From Flavobacteriales bacterium UBA7443 (lineage in GTDB: Bacteria > Bacteroidota > Bacteroidia > Flavobacteriales_D > Sanyastnellaceae), in the NCBI GenBank assembly GCA_002477505.1, contig DLQB01000062.1, forward strand, positions 1-8,627: DNA of 8,627 nt, in the 5' to 3' direction. Of the stretch, positions 1-7,611 are shown one piece after another. Position numbers and translations under genes: made by a program. The first letter of the stretch is position 1. Every line of letters starts with the position of its first letter. The notes under the pieces were generated by a model that did not search any database, was not told the origin of the DNA, and saw nothing but the letters and a program-made list of their open reading frames with translations.

Positions 1-2260
1 CCTTGAACTGAACGTCTTGGCCCGTTCCCAGTAAGGCATTGAACGGACGATAATTGTTATATCCGTATGCCAAGACCATGAAATAGTAGGTCTTAAAATT
101 CACCAGCCGGTTGTCGCCTTGGGCAAAGGCATCCGTGGTGACCCGCATGCTATGAAAAATGCCTTCGTCCTGGCCATCGGCTTCAAGGATTGGAACCGAC
201 AACTCCATGGTCGGATCAAACTCGTAATTGATGACCTGGGACACTCCGTTTTGAACGTCGCATTGAGCAATCAATCGCGCAGCGTCAATGTCACCGAGAT
301 CAGAAGGGCTCACCGCATTGTCCCGCAATTGATAAACCAAGTAACCCTCGAATCGATAGCTGCGTTGCTCTTCGCTCAATACCGTTCCATCCTCCAATTC
401 GGTCGGAATCGATGGATCATTAGCGCTGTACTCCTCTTCATAATTATTCGAAAGCGGATTCGTATTGGTCAAGTAGAGAATGAGTTCATTTTCCAGCTCT
501 TGAATACTCACATCAGGCGCATCCGGTCCAGAAACAATCTCAAAACAATTGTCAAACAAGGATTGCGCCTTGTCATCGGCCAAACGAAGCAATTCAACGC
601 TTTCGAAGGGTTCTCCACCCGTTGCTCTAGCCCAAACCATTCCCACTGTGATGTTGTTGTAATCACCCGGTTCGAGCGTAAAGGGACCAGCAGATTGCAA
701 AAACAGTCGATCACCTGGCGGGTTTCCTGCACCAACCTCGGTCCATGGCTCGACATCAACCCCTGAAGTGCCCCAAGCATATGGGTCCGTGTCGTCCGGA
801 AACATGTAATCGGCCGGAATTTCCAAATCGGCTCCGGTGGCTGCGGTCAAACCGTCGCCACCATAAGCCATGCGCTGACCGTTCTTCCAAAAACCACGCA
901 TGTAGTTGTAATACTGCGCTGCAAGCGTTGGCTGGCCATTGATGCCGAAGTTCCAGTTGTAGTATATAAACTTCCGCATTCCATAGCGCTCGTTGTCAAT
1001 GATTCCGTCGCCATAGCCAATGCCTATTCCTTGGTATGGAATACCCAAAGAATCAATGGCGTCACTGAAGTTGGTCGTCAGGGGGTTGTCAATTGAATCC
1101 GCGTCTTGGTACGGGCCTTCAAAGAAATCCACACCCATGGCCGGCGGATTCTCGCCGTATCCAATGGAATAGCTCGTGGCTTCATCAAACGCGTCGCCAT
1201 TGTATGAGTAACCCAAGCCTCGGTTCACATCCACGCCTACATAGTCATCCACGTGCCCTCCCAAATCACAGTCTACCCATTGCGCGAAATACGTCTCGGT
1301 GAGGGTTTGAGTCCCTTGGTTGATCAACACGTAGTTGTAAAACTGCATATTGTTGACCTCATCGTTGGTCGAGAAAGCAAAGGCTTGCGCTCGAATTTCC
1401 ATTCCAATCGGCTCGCCCTGCGACTCCGAGTGAATGTTTCCTTTGTCATTGAAAATCCAATAATAGGTCTGGTCACCGTACAACGGCACAGGGTCTTGGC
1501 GGCGGCGCTCTGCACAGTCAATTTCCTGGAGGAAATCGTACCAAGGATAATCCCCAGCAGACGGATCGTAAAAGCCGTTTCCGTCGTAATCATAGAACGG
1601 CGAGAGATAAAAATCCTGGTTCAAACTGACATTTCCGTGCGCCGGATATTCAAAGAAGTAAGACGGAATGCTGTAGCCGGTTGGAAACTGCTCTTCCATG
1701 TCACAATCGGGATCTCCTGCGCAGTCAAAATACTGCCGATGGCGCATGGCATCGGCCCTTTGTGAAATGGCAAATCGATCATACTGCTCGCAGACTGAAG
1801 GCCCCACCTCGGCGGCTCCTGTGTTGGTCAATGGACCTGGCCAAAAGTCGTTTCCCGTATTTCGATAACGGACCGCAGCCAATTTCAATTGCTGATCTGG
1901 ACTGATTCCCCCCAACCACAAAGCGCCGCCATAAACAACCGAAACGCCTTCTTCCTTAGGCACCATGAAGGCGCCTTTATCGATTGCCCTGTTGTACCAG
2001 AGTGCTCCCGCATTTTCAATGAGAGCGCGAACATTGTTCCATTCCAGATCCCGCAGCGCTGTGGCAGGGGCACACGCTTCGGCACGGATTTCGCCTCCCT
2101 CTGTCGCATGGGTTTGTGGAACCGGAAAGCCTTTCTGAAACAACGGCCCACCGTTGGCACCCGTTTGTGCATTCGCTTCAAAACCTGCCAAAAAAACAAC
2201 GCCCCAAAAAATGAAGGTTCCTGTAAAAAACTGGCGAAATGAAAAAGGTGATGTCATCAT
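1..2260 (-). CDS. Large secreted protein, probable T9SS cargo (3' end outside window)
   Basis: The frame is open from the ATG at 2260 to the left edge: 753 codons with no stop, and the C-terminus is missing. Residues 1-31 form a signal peptide: a short basic start, a hydrophobic stretch (FIFWGVVFLAGF) and a likely cut after ANA-31 before Gln32. The mature part contains the segment VVYGGALWLGGIS (108-120), then NDFWPGPL (137-144), a calcium-loop-like DYDGNGFYD (224-232), YGDQTYYWIFNDKGN (261-275) and YNYMRGFWKNGQRMAYGG (451-468). I recognise this combination from long extracellular Bacteroidota proteins usually labelled only as T9SS C-terminal target-domain proteins; their function is unknown. 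The sorting domain that would prove T9SS export would lie past the left edge. The start could also be the adjacent second ATG (2257). The gene lies 65 bp downstream of the helicase-nuclease on the same strand. It is acidic and rich in Tyr, Asn and Gly, as expected for a secreted protein. Confidence 0.85.
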   Translation of the reverse strand, partial: MMTSPFSFRQFFTGTFIFWGVVFLAGFEANAQTGANGGPLFQKGFPVPQTHATEGGEIRAEACAPATALRDLEWNNVRALIENAGALWYNRAIDKGAFMVPKEEGVSVVYGGALWLGGISPDQQLKLAAVRYRNTGNDFWPGPLTNTGAAEVGPSVCEQYDRFAISQRADAMRHRQYFDCAGDPDCDMEEQFPTGYSIPSYFFEYPAHGNVSLNQDFYLSPFYDYDGNGFYDPSAGDYPWYDFLQEIDCAERRRQDPVPLYGDQTYYWIFNDKGNIHSESQGEPIGMEIRAQAFAFSTNDEVNNMQFYNYVLINQGTQTLTETYFAQWVDCDLGGHVDDYVGVDVNRGLGYSYNGDAFDEATSYSIGYGENPPAMGVDFFEGPYQDADSIDNPLTTNFSDAIDSLGIPYQGIGIGYGDGIIDNERYGMRKFIYYNWNFGINGQPTLAAQYYNYMRGFWKNGQRMAYGGDGLTAATGADLEIPADYMFPDDTDPYAWGTSGVDVEPWTEVGAGNPPGDRLFLQSAGPFTLEPGDYNNITVGMVWARATGGEPFESVELLRLADDKAQSLFDNCFEIVSGPDAPDVSIQELENELILYLTNTNPLSNNYEEEYSANDPSIPTELEDGTVLSEEQRSYRFEGYLVYQLRDNAVSPSDLGDIDAARLIAQCDVQNGVSQVINYEFDPTMELSVPILEADGQDEGIFHSMRVTTDAFAQGDNRLVNFKTYYFMVLAYGYNNYRPFNALLGTGQDVQFK

Positions 2261-2278
2261 GATTCCAAGCTTGGGAAG

Positions 2279-2306
2279 CAAGGTACAGCGCTCAACTTAA
2301 AAACAA
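2279..2306 (-). promoter_or_regulatory. Possible Bacteroidota-type promoter for the secreted-protein gene
   Basis: Read on the minus strand, TTG (2306-2304) is followed after 18 bases by TACCTTG (2285-2279). This resembles the Bacteroidota sigma-ABfr pattern TTG-N17-23-TAnnTTTG with one T missing. It would place the transcript start roughly 10-15 bases before the ATG at 2260. The match is imperfect, and the gene could instead be read from the helicase gene upstream. Confidence 0.25.
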
Positions 2307-2325
2307 GACCTTCAGACAAATGGAA

Positions 2326-5300
2326 TCAATCCAACACTTGTTCCAGACGCATTTCCGAAGTATAAAACACCCATCCGCATACGTTGTGCGTGGCCGAATC
2401 TCCGGCGAGGGCATCGCAATAATTTCGCACCTGTTCTGCGTGTTTCGACTTCGGTTGGCCCGTCTTGTAATCAATGACGTGCCAGACACCGTCCAGTTGC
2501 ACGACACGATCGGGCCGGCCAACTTTTTCTGCGCTCAAACGCAATGCCCGTTCCGCAAATACATGGGCATGCGGCACGTCAAAAAATCGCTGCATTTCGG
2601 GGTGGTGAAGAACGTTCTCAGCGGAATTGGCAATGATCGAGCGATGCTCGGGCGCAAGCAAGGCCGTGCGCATAAGCCGTTCCTTCACAGCTCCCCAGTC
2701 TTCTCGAACCACCACCTCGCTCAGTACGCCGTGAACGGCGTTTCCAAAATCCCTAGGACTCATTTCACCGGCGGGCAGCGGTTCCGACCAATGTGCTTTG
2801 GGCCGAGCCACCAGCTGTTCATAGGATTGTCCGAGCACGAGCTTTGGGTTTAGGCGTTCAATCGGCTCATCGGGCGAAGCTGCTTCTTCCGACGATTTTC
2901 GATCCAATTGGCCATGCACGGAAAGCGCGCTATCCTGAAACGCTTCCGAAAACTCCTCCTTCCAAGCCTTCCAGAGGGCATGCGAAAGACCCTTTGTTGT
3001 CGCCGTTTCTTCCGGCTCAGACTTGAATTCCAACAACACATCCAAGCGCTCAATCGCGCGAGTCATTGCGACGTAAGCAATGTTGAACGCATCCAATTGC
3101 GTACGACCAATCTCCTCTTCACGAATGGCGTTCAATGGCGTGTCCTTCAAATCCGAATCACGCAGCAGGGCTGCTGGCAGACCATACTCCGAAGCATCCA
3201 ACAACACCGGCAGTTCATCCTTGAATTTGGTGAAATCCGAGTCGATGACGGGTGCAATCACCACCGGAAAGGCGAGGCCTTTCGCTTTGTGCGGCGTCAT
3301 GATTTGTACCGCATCGTTGCCTCCACTGACGCGAATGCTGCGTTTGTCGCCTTTTCGATCCCACCAATCCAAAAATGTGCGCACCGTTCCGTTGCGCTGA
3401 ACGCTCAACTCTTGAGCTGCTTCGAGCATTCCCTCCGCGTACGCCGGGAACATCCGACCCCAACCCAAGGATTCAAAGCAATGGCCAACCACAGTCGTCA
3501 GAGGCTCCGATGCATGTTGCTTCATCTGCAGCAGCGGTGCGATGGCCTCCATGAGATCCGTCGTCTTCAATTCATGCTTGACAAACGAACGGCCTTCTGA
3601 GTCTTGGTAAGTTCGTTCATCCAAATGAGCTTGGAGGATTCGGGCTTCATTGTGTTCCTTGTGAATGGCACAAAAACATTGAGTGAACTCGATCACATGC
3701 TTGGGGTCCTCAGGCTCCATCGCCATTCGCATCGCAGCCACCACGCCGCGGGGAGCCGGATGTCTTCCCAAATGCAAGCTCTCTGAAGTCCAGGGTGTAA
3801 CGCCGTGATCCAACAAATACTGTGCAAGCAAGGCACCGTCACGATTGCGCCGCATCAGCACAGCGACATCCTTCAGTCCGAACGCGGAAGGATCTTGTGA
3901 GGGCACGAATGTGCGCTTTCCACTGGATTCGCTGAGGCTGCCGCCGGTATGCGCCAAAATGCGATCCAGCACCCAACGATGGCGCTGGGCCATGCGTTCA
4001 TCGCTATCCTTTTCCACCAGCGAGCGAACGACCACTTGACCCAAAAAAGATTTGGCTGCGTCTTGGCGCAAGCCTTGATAAACCGATTTCAAACCTTCAG
4101 GAAGTGATTCTTGGATCTTAGTGAACCAACGGTTATTCCAATCGACGATGGCCGATCCGGAACGAAAATTCTTTCCCAAAGTGACCGATTGCTCGGTCCG
4201 CTCAAGGGTCGTAGCTGCCATTTCAAGCACTGACCCTGGTTCACCAATCAATTTGGGTAAGGCCTCCAACTGCTCGTAATTTCCATTGCGCCAGCGGTAG
4301 ATAGCTTGCTTGCCATCGCCGACGACCATTCCCATGTTTCCGGTTGACAGGATGTGCTCAAACAATTGCACAAGGTTGTGCCATTGCGTAATGGACGTGT
4401 CCTGAAACTCATCGATGAAAATGTGCTGGTAACGGTTTCCAATGCGTTCGTAGATATAAGCGGCTGGATTTTCGCGGACGATGGTCGCAATTTCACGATT
4501 CAAGGTAGAGAGCAAGCGCACGTTGCGTTCTTCTTGCACCGCATCCAATTCGGTTCGAATCAATCCCAAAACCCCAATCAAACTAACCCTTTCCTGCAAA
4601 TGCTCGAACAGTTTAAATTTCGCCCCTGATTCTCCTTCATAAAGGGTTTGCCAGGCTTCGACCGCTTGGAGTGCATCCGGCAAAATGCCTTCAATTCGTT
4701 GAATCACATCCGAAGCGGCATTCTTTTTGAAGAATTCCTGCGACTCAATCTGGCCCGAAAGACGATTGCTCATTGGCGGCTTACGCCCTGCACCTTTCGC
4801 AACGCGAGCGAGCCATTTGGGCAAATCCGAGTAATAAAAGTCAGAGGGGTCCAATCCTTGGTCTTCAATCGCTTGAAGCGCTGTTCTGGCTTTGCCCACC
4901 ACTTCCTTGCGTTGCGCGGCCAGCGTTTTTCGAATGGCTTTGCGGTATTCATCCAATCGTTTGGGGTGCCAAATCTCTGAATCCAATGCGTTAAGGGCCA
5001 CCTGCATGTTTTCCTTGGTAACCTGCTTGCCAAATTTGACCAACTGCGACTTGAGTTGGGCATTCCGTTCTTCCTCAACCTGCTGGCGAACAAAGCCTTC
5101 CAACAATCGGGTCAGCGCCTCTTCACCCGGCCGACCCACACGGTCCAAGACCCGCGTCACAGCCGCTTCAACAAGGGCATCCTCATCCAATTCGATCTGA
5201 AATTCTTCATCCCATTTGAGATCGCGCGAAAAACTCCTCACCAAACGATTGACGAAACTGTCAATTGTCATCACACTGAAATCCTCGTACCGATGCAGCA

Positions 5301-5631
5301 TCGCTTCGGAAAGCACGCGCGCACGACGCTGGATTTCACCTGGAGGTAGCGTCAAATGCGCGGCCGCATTTTCACCAGAAGGATCGGCGATCAGGGTTTC
5401 CCACATGGACCCTTCGCCCAAAGAAACCGCGACAACATCTTGCATGATGCGGTCCTTCATTTCTTGTGCCGCCTTATTCGTAAAGGTGATGGCTAAAATT
5501 CGTCGGAAATAGTGCGGATCATCATGGCGCAGGCAGCAGGTGAGATAATCCTGAACGAGGCGAAATGTTTTTCCCGAGCCGGCAGAAGCCCGAACAATGA
5601 AAAACTGACCTTCTCGCACGTTTCGCGCCAT
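2326..5631 (-). CDS. AddA/RecB-like UvrD-family helicase with C-terminal RecB nuclease domain
   Basis: An ATP-driven superfamily 1 DNA helicase-nuclease of 1101 residues, expected to process DNA double-strand ends for recombinational repair in the cytoplasm. Helicase motifs occur in order: Walker A ASAGSGKT (15-22), motif Ia ILAITFTNKAAQEM (45-58), motif II DEFQDTS (407-413), motif III GDGKQAIYRWR (438-448), motif IV GKNFRSG (486-492), motif V TPHKAKGLAFP (779-789) and motif VI YVAMTRA (853-859). The C-terminal nuclease has FGNAVHG (His967), GRPD (Asp1041), IDYKTG (Asp1054, Lys1056) and Gln1067...Tyr1071, matching in order the E. coli RecB active site His-Asp-Asp-x-Lys. Both activities therefore look intact. 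The ATG start puts Walker A about 15 residues in, as usual for the family. The length suits Bacteroidota AddA-like proteins. No AddB-type partner is adjacent: the gene is divergent from the MbnP operon and followed by an unrelated secreted protein. Confidence 0.93.
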   Translation of the reverse strand: MARNVREGQFFIVRASAGSGKTFRLVQDYLTCCLRHDDPHYFRRILAITFTNKAAQEMKDRIMQDVVAVSLGEGSMWETLIADPSGENAAAHLTLPPGEIQRRARVLSEAMLHRYEDFSVMTIDSFVNRLVRSFSRDLKWDEEFQIELDEDALVEAAVTRVLDRVGRPGEEALTRLLEGFVRQQVEEERNAQLKSQLVKFGKQVTKENMQVALNALDSEIWHPKRLDEYRKAIRKTLAAQRKEVVGKARTALQAIEDQGLDPSDFYYSDLPKWLARVAKGAGRKPPMSNRLSGQIESQEFFKKNAASDVIQRIEGILPDALQAVEAWQTLYEGESGAKFKLFEHLQERVSLIGVLGLIRTELDAVQEERNVRLLSTLNREIATIVRENPAAYIYERIGNRYQHIFIDEFQDTSITQWHNLVQLFEHILSTGNMGMVVGDGKQAIYRWRNGNYEQLEALPKLIGEPGSVLEMAATTLERTEQSVTLGKNFRSGSAIVDWNNRWFTKIQESLPEGLKSVYQGLRQDAAKSFLGQVVVRSLVEKDSDERMAQRHRWVLDRILAHTGGSLSESSGKRTFVPSQDPSAFGLKDVAVLMRRNRDGALLAQYLLDHGVTPWTSESLHLGRHPAPRGVVAAMRMAMEPEDPKHVIEFTQCFCAIHKEHNEARILQAHLDERTYQDSEGRSFVKHELKTTDLMEAIAPLLQMKQHASEPLTTVVGHCFESLGWGRMFPAYAEGMLEAAQELSVQRNGTVRTFLDWWDRKGDKRSIRVSGGNDAVQIMTPHKAKGLAFPVVIAPVIDSDFTKFKDELPVLLDASEYGLPAALLRDSDLKDTPLNAIREEEIGRTQLDAFNIAYVAMTRAIERLDVLLEFKSEPEETATTKGLSHALWKAWKEEFSEAFQDSALSVHGQLDRKSSEEAASPDEPIERLNPKLVLGQSYEQLVARPKAHWSEPLPAGEMSPRDFGNAVHGVLSEVVVREDWGAVKERLMRTALLAPEHRSIIANSAENVLHHPEMQRFFDVPHAHVFAERALRLSAEKVGRPDRVVQLDGVWHVIDYKTGQPKSKHAEQVRNYCDALAGDSATHNVCGWVFYTSEMRLEQVLD

Positions 5632-5707
5632 GATTTACCGGAATTTGTGACTAAAATGCAACTTCAGAGCAAATTAGGTGTCTTATCTTGAGAACCCATA
5701 CTGCACA
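5632..5707. promoter_or_regulatory. Divergent intergenic region, probable back-to-back promoters
   Basis: This short gap separates the helicase-nuclease (leftward) from the MbnP-family operon (rightward), so both transcripts should start here. TATCTTG at 5684-5690 on the plus strand resembles the Bacteroidota -7 element TAnnTTTG and would leave a leader of about 10 bases before the ATG at 5708. On the minus strand, TAATTTG (5676-5670) is a similar near-match for the helicase gene. Neither has a TTG at the expected upstream distance, so exact placement is weak. I saw no clear operator palindrome. Confidence 0.3.
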
Positions 5708-6487
5708 ATGGAAAAGCACAAAAATTTCTTCACAATTCGGTTGGACATTCTTGTTATTGCATTCCTGCTGCTTGTTGGCTGTCGTCCCCAACCGAATGAG
5801 CCAGAAATCCCCGGTTCGATTCGCCTGGATTTCAATCTCCAATGGAACGGGGAGGATTGTGCGGTCGGAGCGGTTCAAACCGACCACTTGGGCCATCCTG
5901 TTCGCATCGATAATTTGCAGATGTACATCGCCCCCATTGAGATTCGAAATGAGCGAGGTGAATGGCTTGAAATCAACGATGTCGCTCTGTTGGACTTCGG
6001 GGTTCACGGTCAAAAAATTACGGCAGCTGCAGATGTTGGAACCTACAATGCGATTCGCTTCGGCATGGGCTTGCCGGCCGAAATCAATACGGACATCGAT
6101 CCTGCATCCTACGCCAACGATCATCCATTGAGCGTGCCTGGATCTGCCGGAATGTTTTGGACCTGGTCTTCTGGCTATGTATTTGTCAAGTACGAAGGGA
6201 AGTTCGCTACCGAAAGCGGAGAACAATTGATAGAACCGCTTTCCTACCATTGCGGAACCGACGCAAGTTACCGGACGGTGGTCTTCGAACTGGAAGACGT
6301 TTTCGCCATTGAAAGCCAAGAACTCACCGCGTTCACGATTGATTTCAATGCTGCCGCAGCATTGGTCGGGGAGCAAGATGCCATCGATATCGTTGAAGAC
6401 CCGGTTACCCATAATGCCCAAGGCACTGTGCTGGGGGAGCGCCTGATGGACTTGATGGACGACGCTTGGAACCTCACGCGGCAATGA
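5708..6487 (+). CDS. MbnP-family copper-binding lipoprotein
   Basis: A 259-residue envelope lipoprotein of the MbnP family. In Methylosinus trichosporium OB3b, MbnP binds one Cu(I) after its partner MbnH oxidises the first Trp of a WxW motif to kynurenine. The equivalent segment here is GMFWTWSSGYVFVKYEG (148-164), with W151-T-W153 as the WxW. Candidate metal-site histidines are H139 (NDHPLS) and H181 (SYHCGTD). The family-typical NLQMYIAPIEI (69-79) and GTYNAIRFGMG (111-121) also occur. The N-terminus is a lipoprotein signal ending in LLVGC with Cys25. I chose the ATG at 5708 over the in-frame GTG at 5678 because the latter would add ten residues, including charged ones, before a complete signal peptide. 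The stop codon overlaps the ATG of the di-heme enzyme gene (ATGA, 6484-6487), which implies translational coupling with its likely modifying enzyme. Family assignment is strong. Copper binding and Trp oxidation are inferred from the family. Confidence 0.87.
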   Translation: MEKHKNFFTIRLDILVIAFLLLVGCRPQPNEPEIPGSIRLDFNLQWNGEDCAVGAVQTDHLGHPVRIDNLQMYIAPIEIRNERGEWLEINDVALLDFGVHGQKITAAADVGTYNAIRFGMGLPAEINTDIDPASYANDHPLSVPGSAGMFWTWSSGYVFVKYEGKFATESGEQLIEPLSYHCGTDASYRTVVFELEDVFAIESQELTAFTIDFNAAAALVGEQDAIDIVEDPVTHNAQGTVLGERLMDLMDDAWNLTRQ

Positions 6488-7611
6488 TGATTTCGAAGCA
6501 GCTGCACACACTCATCGCTTCATTGATCCTCATTTCCTTGACGGGGTGTGAGCGGTGCAATCCGGATTCGTGCGATCCTCCGTGCGATGCCATTGCTACA
6601 CCCTATGCCTTGGAAATCCCCCCCTTCTTCCCGCCAATGGACATTCCCGAGGACAATCCTTTGACAGTAGAAGGTGTTGAGCTTGGACGCCTGCTTTTCT
6701 GGGAAAAATCCCTTTCTGCTGATGGCACCATGAGCTGTGGCTCATGCCATTTGCCATCCGCTGGATTCGCCGATCCGAATCAATACAGCACTGGAATCAC
6801 AGGAGCACAAGGGGTTCGAAATGCGATGGCCATTGTAAACATTGGCTGGTCCACTTCCTTCTTCTGGGATGGTCGGACGACCTCCCTGGAGGAGCAGATC
6901 CTCGAACCGGTTTCGCATCCGGACGAGATGGCCTTGCCATGGGATGAAGCCGTTACGCGGCTACAAAATGCCCCAAACGCAACGACCCAAATCGATTATC
7001 CAAGTCGGTTTGCCCACGCTTTTGGGCCCGGAGATATCACCGCTGAACGAACCACTCAAGCCATTGCCCAGTTCCTTCGAACGCTGATTTCTGCTAACTC
7101 GAAATTTGACCAATGGCGCCGTGGGGAAACTACGCTTGCGGATGACGAATTTGCAGGATACGAGATGTTTCTCCGGGAAGGAGGAGATCCCGAGGTAACC
7201 CCGGGCGGTCAATTTGGTGGGGATTGTTTTCACTGCCACAGCGAGGCCGGTTTGCAATTCAGTGATTATCTCTTCCGAAACAATGGCTTGGACAGTGTTT
7301 TTACGCCTGATCCGGGGCTAGCAGGCGTGACGGGAAACGCTTTAGACTCCGGACGCTTCAAAACCCCAACGCTGCGCAATGTGGCATTGTCGGCGCCCTA
7401 CATGCACGACGGTCGGTTTCAAACCTTGGAAGAGGTCATCGAGCATTATAATTCCGGTGGTGTGCCTTCGACCACCATCGACCCTTTCATGAAGTACAAT
7501 TCGGGTGGCCTTACCCTGAGCGCGGTGCAAAAAGGAAACCTTTTGGCTTTTCTCAATACCCTCACGGATACAGCCTTTGTTTCTGACCCTCGATTCCAAG
7601 ACCCACATTGA
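6484..7611 (+). CDS. Di-heme MauG/cytochrome c peroxidase-family lipoprotein (MbnH-like)
   Basis: A 375-residue di-heme c-type cytochrome of the bacterial cytochrome c peroxidase/MauG superfamily. The two haem sites are CGSCH (85-89) and CFHCH (248-252). Family landmarks are LGRLLFWEKSLSADGTMSC (67-85), SFFWDGR (125-131, with Trp128 a candidate inter-haem Trp), TPTLRNVALSAPYMHDGRF (294-312) and EEVIEHYNSGG (316-326). The N-terminus is a lipoprotein signal ending LTGC (Cys22), followed by three more cysteines (C25, C30, C34). The start is the ATG at 6484, overlapping the MbnP stop; the upstream in-frame TTG at 6466 would add residues ahead of a complete signal. Encoded directly after an MbnP-family protein, it most likely acts as MbnH does, using peroxide-derived high-valent haem to convert an MbnP Trp to kynurenine. 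A classical peroxide-scavenging peroxidase is the alternative. Superfamily membership is near certain; the MbnH role rests on context. Confidence 0.9.
   Translation: MMISKQLHTLIASLILISLTGCERCNPDSCDPPCDAIATPYALEIPPFFPPMDIPEDNPLTVEGVELGRLLFWEKSLSADGTMSCGSCHLPSAGFADPNQYSTGITGAQGVRNAMAIVNIGWSTSFFWDGRTTSLEEQILEPVSHPDEMALPWDEAVTRLQNAPNATTQIDYPSRFAHAFGPGDITAERTTQAIAQFLRTLISANSKFDQWRRGETTLADDEFAGYEMFLREGGDPEVTPGGQFGGDCFHCHSEAGLQFSDYLFRNNGLDSVFTPDPGLAGVTGNALDSGRFKTPTLRNVALSAPYMHDGRFQTLEEVIEHYNSGGVPSTTIDPFMKYNSGGLTLSAVQKGNLLAFLNTLTDTAFVSDPRFQDPH

Noticed and set aside
119..766. Plus-strand open frame of 215 codons opposite the secreted-protein gene
   Set aside because: It lies antisense to a 753-codon frame with a signal peptide and recognisable family motifs; its own translation is Arg/Ile-rich with no recognisable domain.
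2261..2327. Inverted repeat GATTCC (2261-2266) / GGAATC (2322-2327) around the intergenic gap
   Set aside because: Six-base arms with a 55-base spacer are expected by chance and extend no further; no terminator-like stem with a T-run was found here.
2908..3600. Plus-strand open frame of 230 codons
   Set aside because: It is antisense to the helicase-nuclease gene, whose motifs are unambiguous; the product has a compositionally odd His/Arg/Gln-rich sequence typical of a shadow frame.
5678..5707. GTG start for the MbnP-family gene ten codons upstream
   Set aside because: It would place ten extra residues before a complete lipoprotein signal peptide and overlap the likely promoter element at 5684-5690.
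6466..6483. TTG start for the di-heme enzyme six codons upstream
   Set aside because: The ATG at 6484 gives a standard lipoprotein signal and the common ATGA overlap; TTG adds residues with no benefit.
5651..6511. Minus-strand open frame of 286 codons across the MbnP-family gene
   Set aside because: It is fully antisense to a gene with a lipoprotein signal, the WxW motif and a coupled downstream partner; the frame shows no recognisable family features.
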